NCBI RefSeq assembly: GCF_029784155.1
Contig: NW_026597200.1
Location: 1-64,000, forward strand
Length of the DNA: 64,000 bases
From: Uranotaenia lowii
Taxonomy: Eukaryota; Arthropoda; Insecta; Diptera; Culicidae
Reading direction: 5' to 3'
Of the stretch, positions 33,659 to 43,304 are shown piece by piece (position 1 is the first letter of the stretch; the number at the start of each line of letters is the position of its first letter). A program made the translations under genes and the position numbers. The notes beneath the pieces were generated by a model. The model saw only the letters and a program-made list of their open reading frames with translations, ran no database searches and was not told where the DNA came from.

Positions 33659-35477
33659 AGTTTACAGCATTTTTGAACTCAGTAAACTGAAGGTCATTTC
33701 TAATGTGAAATCGAGCGCTGAATCCGAAAATGAAATTAAAAAAAATCTCAGTAGAACCGTTTTTGAGTTATGCTCCAAATATAAAATTTCAGAAAAATTA
33801 AAAAAGTTCTTGTACTTAGATTAAAATATCTCGGACGGCATAACAGTAATTTGAAATCCCTCTTTTGCATATTGAAGGTGAATAAATTGAATCTATTGAT
33901 CATCTGAACACTGTTTTTGCGTTCGACCAACAGTATTGTTGATATTATTGACTTTATGAGAAAAAAAATAATAAAAAACGCATTTTTTTAGAAAAAATTT
34001 TGTTTTAACGAAAGTTTTAGACTCGATGGTAGCATTTAAAAAATCTGATTTTCTTTTGCGTTTGAATGTCAATTTAAAACAAAGATTTTAACTGGTTATT
34101 TATCAAAATCGGTAGAAAATTGAAGAAATTATGGCTTCTTTACCATAATAGTATTTTTTGTAGTTTTTCCATAATTTAACGAATCGCAGTACACTTATCA
34201 TAGTATATGAAGAATTAAACATGATAAATCTCACTCGCTCCAAGTCAAAATTATTTATTAGCTTACCAGAAGGTCTTATGCCAAGTTTCAGGAAGATCTG
34301 ACCATAGGGAGGGGTTGCTTAAGTCTCAAACGTGAATAAAATTTGGAGGTATTTTGCCCGGAAGGAACGAAAAATACTGGTTTTTCATCAATAACTTCTT
34401 GCATAACCAGCTGATTGTTTTTTATGGCTGATTTTCTTAAAGTCTAAGTTGAGACAAATATTTCACCGGAAAACCGTTACTCGATTGGATTTGAAACAGA
34501 AAAGTTATTGCGGTTCAAAGATTGTATTTTGGTCGAGAATTCTCGTATAAAACGCAATGCGTAAAAAGTACTGATTGCGGGTTAGACAAAATTTACGGCC
34601 TTTGAACTGCAATAACTTTTTTACTTCAAGTCCAATCGTGTTGCAGTCTTCGGGTGAAATATTTGTCTCAACTAAGGTTTTAAAAAAATCAACCATTAAA
34701 AACAATCGACTAGTGATGAAAAAAGTTATTGATGAAAAACCAGTATATTTTGTTCCTCCCGGGCAGAAAACCTTAAAATTTTATTCACGTTTGATACTCA
34801 AGCAACCCCCCCCCCCCCCCCCCCCTATGGTCAGATCTTCCTGAAACTTGGCATGTGACCTTCTGGTAAGCTAATAAATAATTTTGACTTGGAGCGAGTT
34901 AGAATTACGATGTGTTATTCTTCCCATACTAATATAAGTGTACTGCGGATCGTTAAACTTTTAAAACTGCAAAAATTACAGTTATGGTAAAGTAGCCATA
35001 ACTTCTTCAATTTTCAATCGATTTTGATAAACAACCACTTGAAATATTTGTTTTAAATTGACATTTAAGGGCAAAAGAAAATCAGATATTTTGAATGCCA
35101 CCATTGAGCCTAAAACTTTCGTTGAAACAAAATTTTCACTAAAAAAATGCGTTTTTATTATTCTTTCTCTCATAAAGTCACTAATATCAACAATACTGTT
35201 GATCAAACGCAGAAACAGTGCTGAGATGATCGATGGAAAATTTATTCACCTTTAATATGCAAAAGAGGGATTTCAAATTACTGTTATGCCGTCCGAGATA
35301 ATTAAATCTAAGTACAAGAACTTTTTTAATTTTTCCGAAATTTCATATTTGGAGCATAACTCAAAAACGGTTCTATTGAGATTTTTTTGAATTTCATTTT
35401 CGGATTCAGCGCCCGATTTTACATTAAAAATGTTGGTCAATTGATCAAGTTCACGATTTTTTTAAATTTTGTAAACT
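33659..35477. repeat. Large imperfect palindrome (arms about 0.9 kb)
   Basis: Landmarks on the left return in reverse complement on the right: AGCGCTGAATCCG (33714) with CGGATTCAGCGC (35400); GTTATGCTCCAAATAT with ATATTTGGAGCATAAC; GGAAGATCTGACCATA (34291) with TATGGTCAGATCTTCC (34826); and TTATTGCGGTTCAAAG (34505) with CTTTGAACTGCAATAA (34600). The symmetry centre is near 34560. Arms differ by scattered substitutions and small indels, so it is neither a very recent event nor an assembly mirror. No protein-coding frame was recognised. It is a foldback-type element or an inverted duplication. Confidence 0.85.
34806..34825. repeat. Homopolymer of 20 C
   Basis: Twenty consecutive C on the + strand (G on the other) in the right arm of the palindrome. 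The matching place in the left arm is the short GGGAGGGG (about 34308-34316), so the run expanded after the arms diverged. It could form G-quadruplex structures; the exact length may be affected by sequencing. Confidence 0.85.
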
Positions 35478-35529
35478 CTTGTTATCAATTAGCACATACA
35501 AAAACACCCTAAACTATTTTAACACGGAG

Positions 35530-35666
35530 AAAAAAGTATGGTATTTCCAACAATAATCCACTTTTATTCAATAATATATCTGATTGATTCTCAACCAACT
35601 ATAATTATCAACATTTCAACAATACATACAATAGACAATCTGATTGATTTCGTACATTCAACAATA
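35530..35666. repeat. AT-rich satellite-like array, left block, part 1
   Basis: Degenerate repeats built on ATTCAAC(T)ATAATTAT and TGATTGATT, the reverse complement of the array at 38.64-39.24 kb. The array is interrupted by the foldback element at 35669 and continues at 37117-37150 and 37381-37620. Confidence 0.6.
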
Positions 35667-37118
35667 TACAGTACCGTTCATAATTGTATAGAAATTGGAA
35701 GCACGAGCACTGTCACTGCGACTTTGAACATCCATAACTTTTTACTCTGATGACATTTTTTCATTAAACTTTCTGCATAAGATAGATCAACTATCACGCT
35801 ATTATATCACAAAATTTGAGCTTTCTAAAGCTTGTTTGGCCTGAGATATAGTAGTTCTACCAAAATCGGACTTTTTGGACTCTTACCATTAAAACTTCAA
35901 TATCTCAGGAACTACGCAACACTTTTTATTGAAATTTTGCACAGTGGTTGTTGAAATATTAAGTTAGCATGTCTGAAGTTCTTGGAAAGTTCTATCGATG
36001 GAATCAAAAGTAACGCAAGGTAAAATATTTCAGGCATGAACCTAAAAATGCGATTTCTATAGAATTTTGGACGATCTATGAAAACAATATCTTTTCCATC
36101 CACAAATCAGTCAAAAAATTTCTGCCAAAAGCAATAAAGAAAAGAAAAAATGGAATAAATGATCCATTTGTGTTTTGAAATCAGAATCTCACGACATTGT
36201 TTTGGATTTTTGATAAAATTAGATTTACTGGCTGTAGAACATAAGACATGATTTTCCTATGGAAACATTACTGCCGCTCATAGCAAGTCCGTCCCATTTG
36301 CGTTTTCATCATTTTTCAGTTTATCGCTGGAAACACTTTAATTTTATCTGTAGTTTCAAGAGAAAACTTTGTTTTCAGTACTTTGTTCTGATGAACATTG
36401 AAAAAAACCCCAAGAAATTTTGTCCCATTGAACGAATGATTGCAAGTCGGTCCCATATGGCATAAATCATCGCATGTCGGTCCCACAGCCATAAGGGCCC
36501 AGCAAATGATTTTCAACAGAATCAAAACAAAAAAATAATCCTTATAGAGCGAAAATCTTTCATTAGCCGTAGCAGTGACAGATTATGTTGATTACTTTGA
36601 TTAAAAACGCATAAAAGTGCCGAATTACCGTTGGACTTTTTACGATTTTTCAATGCCGCTTTTCTCATTTCAACAAAAACGCAAATGGGACGGACTTGCT
36701 ATGAGCGGCAGATTAGTCCAAAATTCTATAGAAATCGAATTTTTTGGTTCATGCCTGAAATATTGCAACTCGCGTTTTGATCCCATCGATAGAACTTTTC
36801 AATAACTTCAGACATGCTAACTTAATATTTCAACAATTACTTTGAAAAATTTCAATAAAATGCGTAGCGTAGTTTCTGAGATATTGCAATTTGAATGGTA
36901 AAAGTCCAAAACGTCTGATTTTCGTAGAACTACTGTATCTCAGGCCACACAAATTTTAGAAAGCTCTTATTTTGTGATATGATAGTGTGATAGTTGATCT
37001 ATCTTACGCAGCAAATTTGATAAAAAAAATATCATCAGAGTCAAAAGTTATGAAAGTTCAAAGTCAAAGTGACAGTGCCCGCGCTTCCAATTTCTAAACA
37101 ATTATGAACGGTACTGTA
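35667..37118. mobile_element. Foldback element with long inverted repeats and TA duplication
   Basis: The element 35669-37116 (1,448 bp) starts CAGTACCGTTCATAATTG and ends with its inverted match. TA flanks both ends. Outer arms (35669 to about 36075 and about 36712 to 37116) are inverted copies of one another. An inner arm pair, CTGCCGCTCATAGCAAGTCC (from 36270) and its inverted match ending near 36711, continues the stem. The left arm carries about 190 bp (36076-36265) that the right arm lacks. Terminus and duplication are Tc1/mariner-like. No transposase frame was found. The centre holds further GCAAGTCGGTCCCATATG phrases. Confidence 0.85.
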
Positions 37119-37150
37119 TATAATACATTCAACTATGGTTGTATGATTAT

Positions 37151-37380
37151 GGGCCCTATTACATAAGACGAGTCACGAGTCATTTTACTCGAGTGAGCCA
37201 TTTTGGTATTACAGTAGTCGAGTCGAGTCGAATTTCAGTCGAGTAGCTCGACTGAGTCAACAACTTGAAAGTTCGTGACTCCGGCTTTTTCACTCGACTA
37301 CTGTAATACGACATTTCGCTCGACTCGAAAGTGACTGGAGTCGAGTCGAGTTACTCGAGTCGTCTTATGTAATAGGGCCC
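37151..37380. mobile_element. 230-bp palindromic MITE made of GAGTC motifs
   Basis: Termini GGGCCCTATTACATAAGACG and its inverted match (GTCTTATGTAATAGGGCCC) enclose many GAGTCGAGTC/GACTCGACT motifs in both orientations. TAT is found on each side and may be the target duplication. It is inserted in the AT-rich satellite block. Non-autonomous. Confidence 0.75.
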
Positions 37381-37620
37381 TATTTTGTGCATTCAATTAT
37401 AAATTAAATAGATTCAACTATAATTATATGATTGATTTGATTATAAATATGATGGATTGAATAATAATAATACAATTTATTTAATCATGATATACAATAT
37501 GATAGATTCAACTTTAATAATATGATTGATTTAATCATAAATATGATAGATTCAATTTCATTTATATGATTGACTCAATGAGGTCAACTATAAATATTGT
37601 AAATTTAAATTCTGTTTACA
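37381..37620. repeat. AT-rich satellite-like array, left block, part 2
   Basis: Repeats of ATTCAACTATAATTATATGA and TTGATTATAAATATGAT type, the same orientation as 35.53-35.67 kb and opposite to 38.64-39.24 kb. Unit length is about 30 bp and degenerate. Confidence 0.6.
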
Positions 37621-37889
37621 TCGGAAGATATCATATCTTAAGGTGTTTTTTTTTCGGAACAATTTATGGCTACGTTTTATTTTCTTTTAATTTATTGTTA
37701 CAGCATTTTGTTTCTAGTTCGTGTTTGCTAGAAAACCTGACCGGAAATCCCGATCCCACGTCCTGGTTCCTCCGCTGTTGTTCTTTTTGCATCTCGAAGC
37801 ATGGTTGCCAATCAAATTGTGCGTCTTAACTAATCGGTCCCGGAAGACGTCCTTAGAAGTCCGTGCTTCTGCACCCGGCGAAGATTGAA

Positions 37890-38232
37890 CTTGTGGGCAA
37901 GGATGCCGAAAAAAAATCTGTGTTTTGGCGAATAATAATTCTGACTTTCTATGATTCAACCCAAAAATTCTGTGATGTTTTTCTGTGACACTTTTCTGAG
38001 GAAAATCAATTAACCTCACTAATTTAATAATATATTTTTAAATCCTTGCTAAGAAATCTGAAATTTATATTGACATCAAAAATTAATATTTTGAAACTCC
38101 GAATAAAATTTAAAAAATCTGTGAATATTCCCAAAATTCTGTGTTCTGTGACACAGATTCTGTGATGAAAATTTGATCAACATTCTGTGAAATTACAGAT
38201 TTTTCTGTGATTTCGGCAACCTTGCTTGTGGG
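37890..38232. mobile_element. 327-bp hAT-type MITE with perfect 8-bp target duplication
   Basis: The element 37898-38224 has termini CAAGGATGCCG and CGGCAACCTTG, inverted repeats with one mismatch. It is flanked by CTTGTGGG (37890-37897 and 38225-38232). The interior is rich in TTCTGTGA phrases and non-coding. Terminus length and the 8-bp duplication assign it to hAT. Confidence 0.88.
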
Positions 38233-38639
38233 GGGAGAATTCACTCAGTATCATGACATCAATCTATCATTACCATAATGCTAGTTTCCTGTGGGATTCC
38301 GCCAGGATCACGTTAAGGAACGTCCAGACCCACGTCGATTTCGCGGGCAGCCATATTAGGTGTACCTTTACCAATTCCAGGAACTGTCGGCCTACTACAC
38401 GACCGCTATCAAGAACTGGTAGAGAAAAATGTTTCCTCATCGCCGGAGAGCAACCACCGACGTCAGAAACTGCCGGCTGAGCCCTAAAAACAGCGATACG
38501 ACCGCTTCAGGGAACACGTACTGATCTCACACTTACGGTTTTTTTTTTGTTCTGATGAACACAGATGAACACTACAGTATTCAAGTATCCCACAATGAAT
38601 CATAACAATATAGTTTAATTTACTATATTTATGGTTCAA
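38233..38639. other. Unresolved sequence inside the composite
   Basis: Moderately GC-rich sequence (38.27-38.52 kb) with an 84-codon frame that I do not recognise. Removing the hAT MITE joins it to 37.70-37.89 kb. Together they could be an old gene or transposon fragment. Confidence 0.3.
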
Positions 38640-39240
38640 ACCTAGAATCAATCATACATTTGTAGTTGAATCAATCATATTTACAGTTGAATCAATTATA
38701 CTACTACAGTTGAATCTATCATGTTTATAGTTAAATGTTAGAGGTCAACCAGAAATGTACAGTTGAATATATTATATTTATAGTTGAATAACTAAAATCA
38801 ATCATACAATTGTAGTTGAATTTATCATATTAACAGTTGAATCAATTATACCGCTACAATTGAATCTATCGTATTTATAGTTAAATGTGAGATGTCAACC
38901 AGGAATGTAGAGTTGAATCTATTATATTTATAGTCGAATGCCTAAAATCAATCATACAAATATAGTTGAATCTAGCACATTTACAGTTGAATCAATTATA
39001 CCATTACAGTTCATTCTATTATATTCTTAGTTGATTGTGTAAGGTCAATCAGCAGTTTGTAGTTGAATCTATTATATTTATAGTTGAATGCCTAAAATCA
39101 ATTATACAATTGTAGTTTAATCTATCATTTTAAAGTTGAATCAATTATACCATTACAGTTGAATCCATTATATTTATAGTTATTGCGTCAAAACAATCAT
39201 CAGTTTTAAGTTGCGCCTATTATATTTTAAGTTGGATGCG
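38640..39240. repeat. Tandem satellite, four units of about 150 bp
   Basis: The phrase AAATCAATCATACA or a close variant recurs near 38645, 38795, 38945 and 39092, giving a period of about 148-150 bp. Each unit is itself built from subrepeats of about 30 bp on TAGTTGAATCTATCATATTT. It is the inverted counterpart of the arrays at 35.53 and 37.38 kb, so the composite has repeats facing each other. Confidence 0.8.
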
Positions 39241-39642
39241 AAAAAATCAACTACGCTTTGATGATTGATTGGTATAACTGAAATGATTTGGACAATTGTG
39301 GTTTTTTGTCTTCTCGAAATAACGCAGTAGCTATGTTTTCTGATTAATTTCAACAGAATTATTAAAAAAGAGTGCGTTTTAAAAATTAGCTGATTTTGTC
39401 ACCCTAAAATGCATCATGGGAGTGACAAAATCGAGGATTCACTGTAATATGGAGAATCAAGGCGCTAAAAGTGTAATGTTTAGCACGAATAAAATGAAAT
39501 GTTTCAATTTTATACGTCGACAAGATATGCTCAAAATGGTCTGCCCCAATCAACAGACCTTTATTTGTTTCGACGAAACACCACTTTTTCGGCTCTATTT
39601 TTTGTATACTTATACCGATTGCTCAATTTGGTTTACTTAATC

Positions 39643-40301
39643 TAAAGGGTGATGGTCAAAATTTGGTCAAGGGAAAACGCGTGTAAATCGGTGAAATCGT
39701 TTATATAAAAAATCAAATTAAATTTCTTTTTCAAGTTTGATTAGTATAAAATTCAGGAAAAATATTCAGTTAGGCTTCCGCTTTTCCAAATCCGAATTGC
39801 CGGGCCTTACGCTTAACCCCTGCCACCAGATTTTGTACAGCCACCTTGTCCACCTTCTTCGCCGCAGAAAGCCAGTTTGCCTTGAACTGCTGCTCGTCCT
39901 TAGCAGTTTTTTTGGTCTTCTTTAGGTTCCGCAGTATTTTGCAATTGGGCGGAGCTCTGGCGTGTTTGGAGGGTTCTAGTCCTTGGGAACCACCTGCACG
40001 TTGTTGGCGGCGTTCCTCTCCATGGTCTTTTTATCGTAATGGCAAGATGCCAAATCCGGCCAAAACAGTACGGAACAACCGTGTTTCTTCAGGAAAGGCA
40101 GCAGATGTTTATTCAAACACTCTTTCACGTAAATTTCTTGGTTGACAGTCCCGGAAGCTATGAAAATGCTGCTTTTCAAGCCACAGGTACAGATGACTTG
40201 CCAACACGATACACCCAGCTTATTTGCGGCATCTCGTAGAGAGAGGTTAGGGTTTCGCTTGAAACTACCGGCAACTTTCTTTGTCGTCTCAGCGGCTTCC
40301 G
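39643..40301 (-). pseudogene. Internally deleted mosquito mariner (ITmD37E-like) transposase
   Basis: On the minus strand the frame starts in an N-terminal part (ETTKKVAGSFKRNPNLSLRD then AANKLGV, about 40295-40205). It shifts directly to SGTVNQEIYVKECLNKHLLP, the second-Asp motif VLFWPDLASCHY, NNVQVVPKD, NPPNTPELRPI, and after further frame changes a C terminus GVKRKARQFGFGKAEA (stop at 39770-39772). The stretch with the first catalytic Asp is missing. The element's 3' terminus lies at 39645 (AAAGGGTGATGGTCAAAATT) next to TA. The other end is lost. Non-functional. Confidence 0.85.
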
Positions 40302-40509
40302 GTTATCGATAAGTAGTGGTTTTCAAGATAAAGTCTTTTCAGCGTGAAATTTTGTGAAAACTTTTATTTCGAGTTGGCAAAAAGTTTTTGATTTTCAATT
40401 TTAGTGTATTTTCAAAGCTGATGAGAAGTATTAGAGAATCATGAGATATCAAAGAAAGAAACAACGTAAGCCGTAAATATCATGAATTTTTCGAAAAAGA
40501 TACAACGGC

Positions 40510-40585
40510 TTACCGACGGGATTTGAACCCGTAATTTCCGCTTCAGTACAATGGCGCGTTAGCCAATTACACCACGGTGAACGTG
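40510..40585 (-). mobile_element. tRNA-like SINE head or tRNA pseudogene
   Basis: Minus strand: A box TGGTGTAATTGG and B box GGTTCAAATCC, a perfect T stem ACGGG/CCCGT and a pairing D stem. Acceptor and anticodon stems each carry a mismatch, and base 32 of the anticodon loop is not a pyrimidine. A T-run (TATCTTTTT) follows at about 40495. The cloverleaf is close to complete but damaged, so I treat it as a SINE or pseudogene and not a working tRNA. Confidence 0.6.
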
Positions 40586-40741
40586 ATGCAATAGGCTCTA
40601 GCATGCGTACATGTCGAGCTCCATCGGTTGACTGCTGGATCTTCTATCGATACACTTCATGTGATGTATATCTCGCATGTCGCATGTGTTCGTTGCCCTA
40701 TAAAGACTGTACTCAAAAAATGCAATACTTTCCCATGTGTA

Positions 40742-41640
40742 TTTTCACCTCATCATGGTTTTGTTTCGTGATGGTTTTTATGGGTGCTGTGCTGGGTAGT
40801 AAATAAGATTGTAAGTGCCACCTCACATGCTGGCCTACCCAGGCATGGGGGGGTGCTTTTCGGTGTTAAACTATAATTTATATTGTACAGATTTGGCGGC
40901 GATCCATTTACGTCTGAGTAAAAGGTTATCCCGACTATTAATAACATCTCGCCTATTTTCATCGTGTTATTTTGAGTATTTTGTTTATTTAAATATCAGT
41001 ATCTATTTTGATATTATAGTATCACAATGGCATGTGCTTTGCTGATGGAAATCCAATTTTGAGATCTAGGTATGTATAAACACGAATTTCTGTCTGTCTG
41101 TCTGTTCCCTATAGACCCGAAAATTACTGAACCAAGGAATTTGAGTGAAACTTGCAGGAGGGGCCATTGGGGACCGGAGAAGGTTCCTATAGTAGTTTGA
41201 GACCCCTTCCCCTCTCTCGAAGGGTGGAGGGAACCTCCAAAACAAAAGAAACATGTTTGCATAACTAAAGAACTGATCATGCAAATGGAACCAAATTGGG
41301 CATGAGAGTGTATCTGGTTACAAGGAATGTTTCTTTAATGGTTTGGTATCTCTCTCTCTCCTTGATGTGGGGAGAAAAGAATTGACGAGTGGAACTTCTA
41401 TATAAATTTTTTTCACAACACGAGAACTAATCGAGCGAATGGAACTAAAATTGGCATGGGAGGATTTTTGGATACAACAAATGTTTGTGCGATAGTCAGA
41501 CGCAGCTCTCTTTCCAGTGTGGGAATAGGAATAGTACATAATGCATAATACAATTTTTTGCGCAACTAAATTGTAATTTTGTTATTTTGAAAACATTAAA
41601 AACTGAAAACATTAACTAATTAAAATTGAAGGTATTACTC
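40742..41640. repeat. 0.9-kb direct repeat, copy 1
   Basis: Begins TTTTCACCTCATCATGG and ends TTGAAGGTATTACT. It is nearly identical to 42419-43304. It contains a short CTGTCTGTCTGT tract and two degenerate subrepeats on GAACTAAAATTGGCATG/GAACCAAATTGGGCATG. No coding frame was recognised. The ends are not TG...CA, so LTRs are not claimed. Confidence 0.85.
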
Positions 41641-42418
41641 TTTTTCCTTGTAGGGGAGAGCCCACTGCGACCAGTAATTGATCTATTGTGGTAATTACCC
41701 CGCGTTACTGTATGCTATCAGGCTCACCTGCACTATGGGTTGAAGTGACAGTTGATTGCTGACTAAGCATTTTATCCCAATCGGGTATGATATCAAAGAT
41801 GTATGATATAACCTTCTTAGGGCTGATATGCAACCATATGTCTTGTGCGCTTATTAACTTTGCCCCAAGTACACGCTCTCTCCTATTTAGGAGGGCGCAG
41901 CAGTTGCATAGAAGATGCTCTGCAATGTAATACCTACTATATAAAAAAATGACAATTTTGAGACGTCATTGTATAAGCAATTTATTCTCCTAATTGTCAA
42001 GAAAAACCTTTAAATTTAAAGGTATGCTCCGACAACATTTACTTTCAACACACACGTACGACCATACATGAATCAGAGAAAAAGAAAAACAGCAGAAAAC
42101 CTATCGATTTGATTCGGCCGCGAGCCACTTGGCCTGTTTTTGTAGCCGCAAAGAAACGAAAAATAAGTAGTGCAGGGCAACAGCAGCAGCAGCATAAGGA
42201 AAGTGATGCATTTCAAGTGGCAATATCCACTCGATCACGGGGAGACGGCGAAGAGTAAGCGCCGGGAAGAAACAAACTAGGTGCCTACTTGAACGTCTTC
42301 ATTTTACTGGATAGGGAAGAGATATGGAGAAATGTGTACGCGACTCCTCTACTCTACTTACTACTATACTCTAAAGTAGGATCGTTTTGGAGCGCGCGAG
42401 TGAAAATAAACGAAACAC
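41641..42418. other. Sequence between the two direct repeats
   Basis: About 780 bp with a CAGCAGCAGCAGCA tract (about 42180) and no recognised gene or transposon. Confidence 0.4.
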
Positions 42419-43304
42419 TTTTCACCTCATCATGGTTTTGTTTCGTGATGGTTTTTATGGGTGCTGTGCTGGGTAGTAAATAAGATTGTAAGTGCCACCT
42501 CACATACTGGCCTACCCAGGCATGGCATGGGGGATGCTTTTCGGTGGTGAACTATAATTTTTATTGTACAGATTTGGCGGCGATCCATTTACGTCTGAGT
42601 AAAAGGTTATCCCGACTATTAATAACATCTCGCCTATTTTTATCGTGTTATTTTGAGTATTTTGTTTATTTAAATATCAGTATCTATTTTGACATTATAG
42701 TATCACAGTGGCATGTTGTGGCTGATGAAAATCAAATTTTAAAATCTAGGTTTCATATGTATAAACACGAATCTGTCTGTCTGTCTGTTCCCTAAAGACC
42801 CGAAAATTACTGAACCAAGGAATTTGAGTGAAACTTGCAGGACTGGCCATTGGGGACCGGAGAAGATTCCTATAGTAGTTTGAGACCCCTCCCCCTCTCT
42901 GGAAGGGTGGATGGAACCTCCAAAACAAAAGAAACATGTTTGCATAACTCAAGAACTGATCATGCAAATGTAACCTAATTGGGCATGAGAGTGTATCTGG
43001 TTACGAGGAATGTTTCTTTTGGGACTGAAGTGGGAAGAAAAAAAACTGAGGAGCGGGGCTTCCATATAAATTTTTTTCACAACACGAGAACTTATCGTGC
43101 GAATGGAACTAAAATTGGCATGGGAGGATTTTTGGATACGACAAATGTTTGTGTGATAGTCAGACGCAGCTCTCTTTATAGTGCGGAAATAGGAATAGTA
43201 CATAATGTATAATACAATTTTTTTTGCAACTAATTTGTAATTTTGTTATTTTGAAAACATTAAAAACTGAAAAAATTACTATTTAAAATTGAAGGTATTA
43301 CTTA
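42419..43304. repeat. 0.9-kb direct repeat, copy 2
   Basis: The same order of landmarks as 40742-41640, with scattered substitutions, small indels and a short deletion of the GGTTTGGTATCTC region. The pair is either a segmental duplication or two insertions of one repeat family. Confidence 0.85.

Larger units (their letters stand above)
33182..39446. mobile_element. Composite bounded by pogo/Tigger-like inverted termini
   Basis: The left end starts CAGTGAATCCCCGATTTGGT at 33184. The right end, read inward from 39444, starts CAGTGAATCCTCGATTTTGT. TA lies immediately outside both. The inverted termini and TA duplication fit the pogo/Tigger branch of Tc1/mariner. The 6.26-kb interior has no transposase but holds a 1.8-kb palindrome, AT-rich repeats in opposite orientation on the two sides, a foldback element, a GAGTC-rich MITE and a hAT-type MITE. 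Either one non-autonomous element took several later insertions, or two separate ends happen to face each other. Confidence 0.6.

Noticed and set aside
38640..39240. CRISPR-like array
   Set aside because: Repeats are contiguous and degenerate without unique spacers, and the DNA is eukaryotic.
40742..43304. LTRs of a short LTR retrotransposon
   Set aside because: The direct repeats do not begin TG or end CA, no primer-binding site or polypurine tract was seen, and the spacer has no gag/pol.
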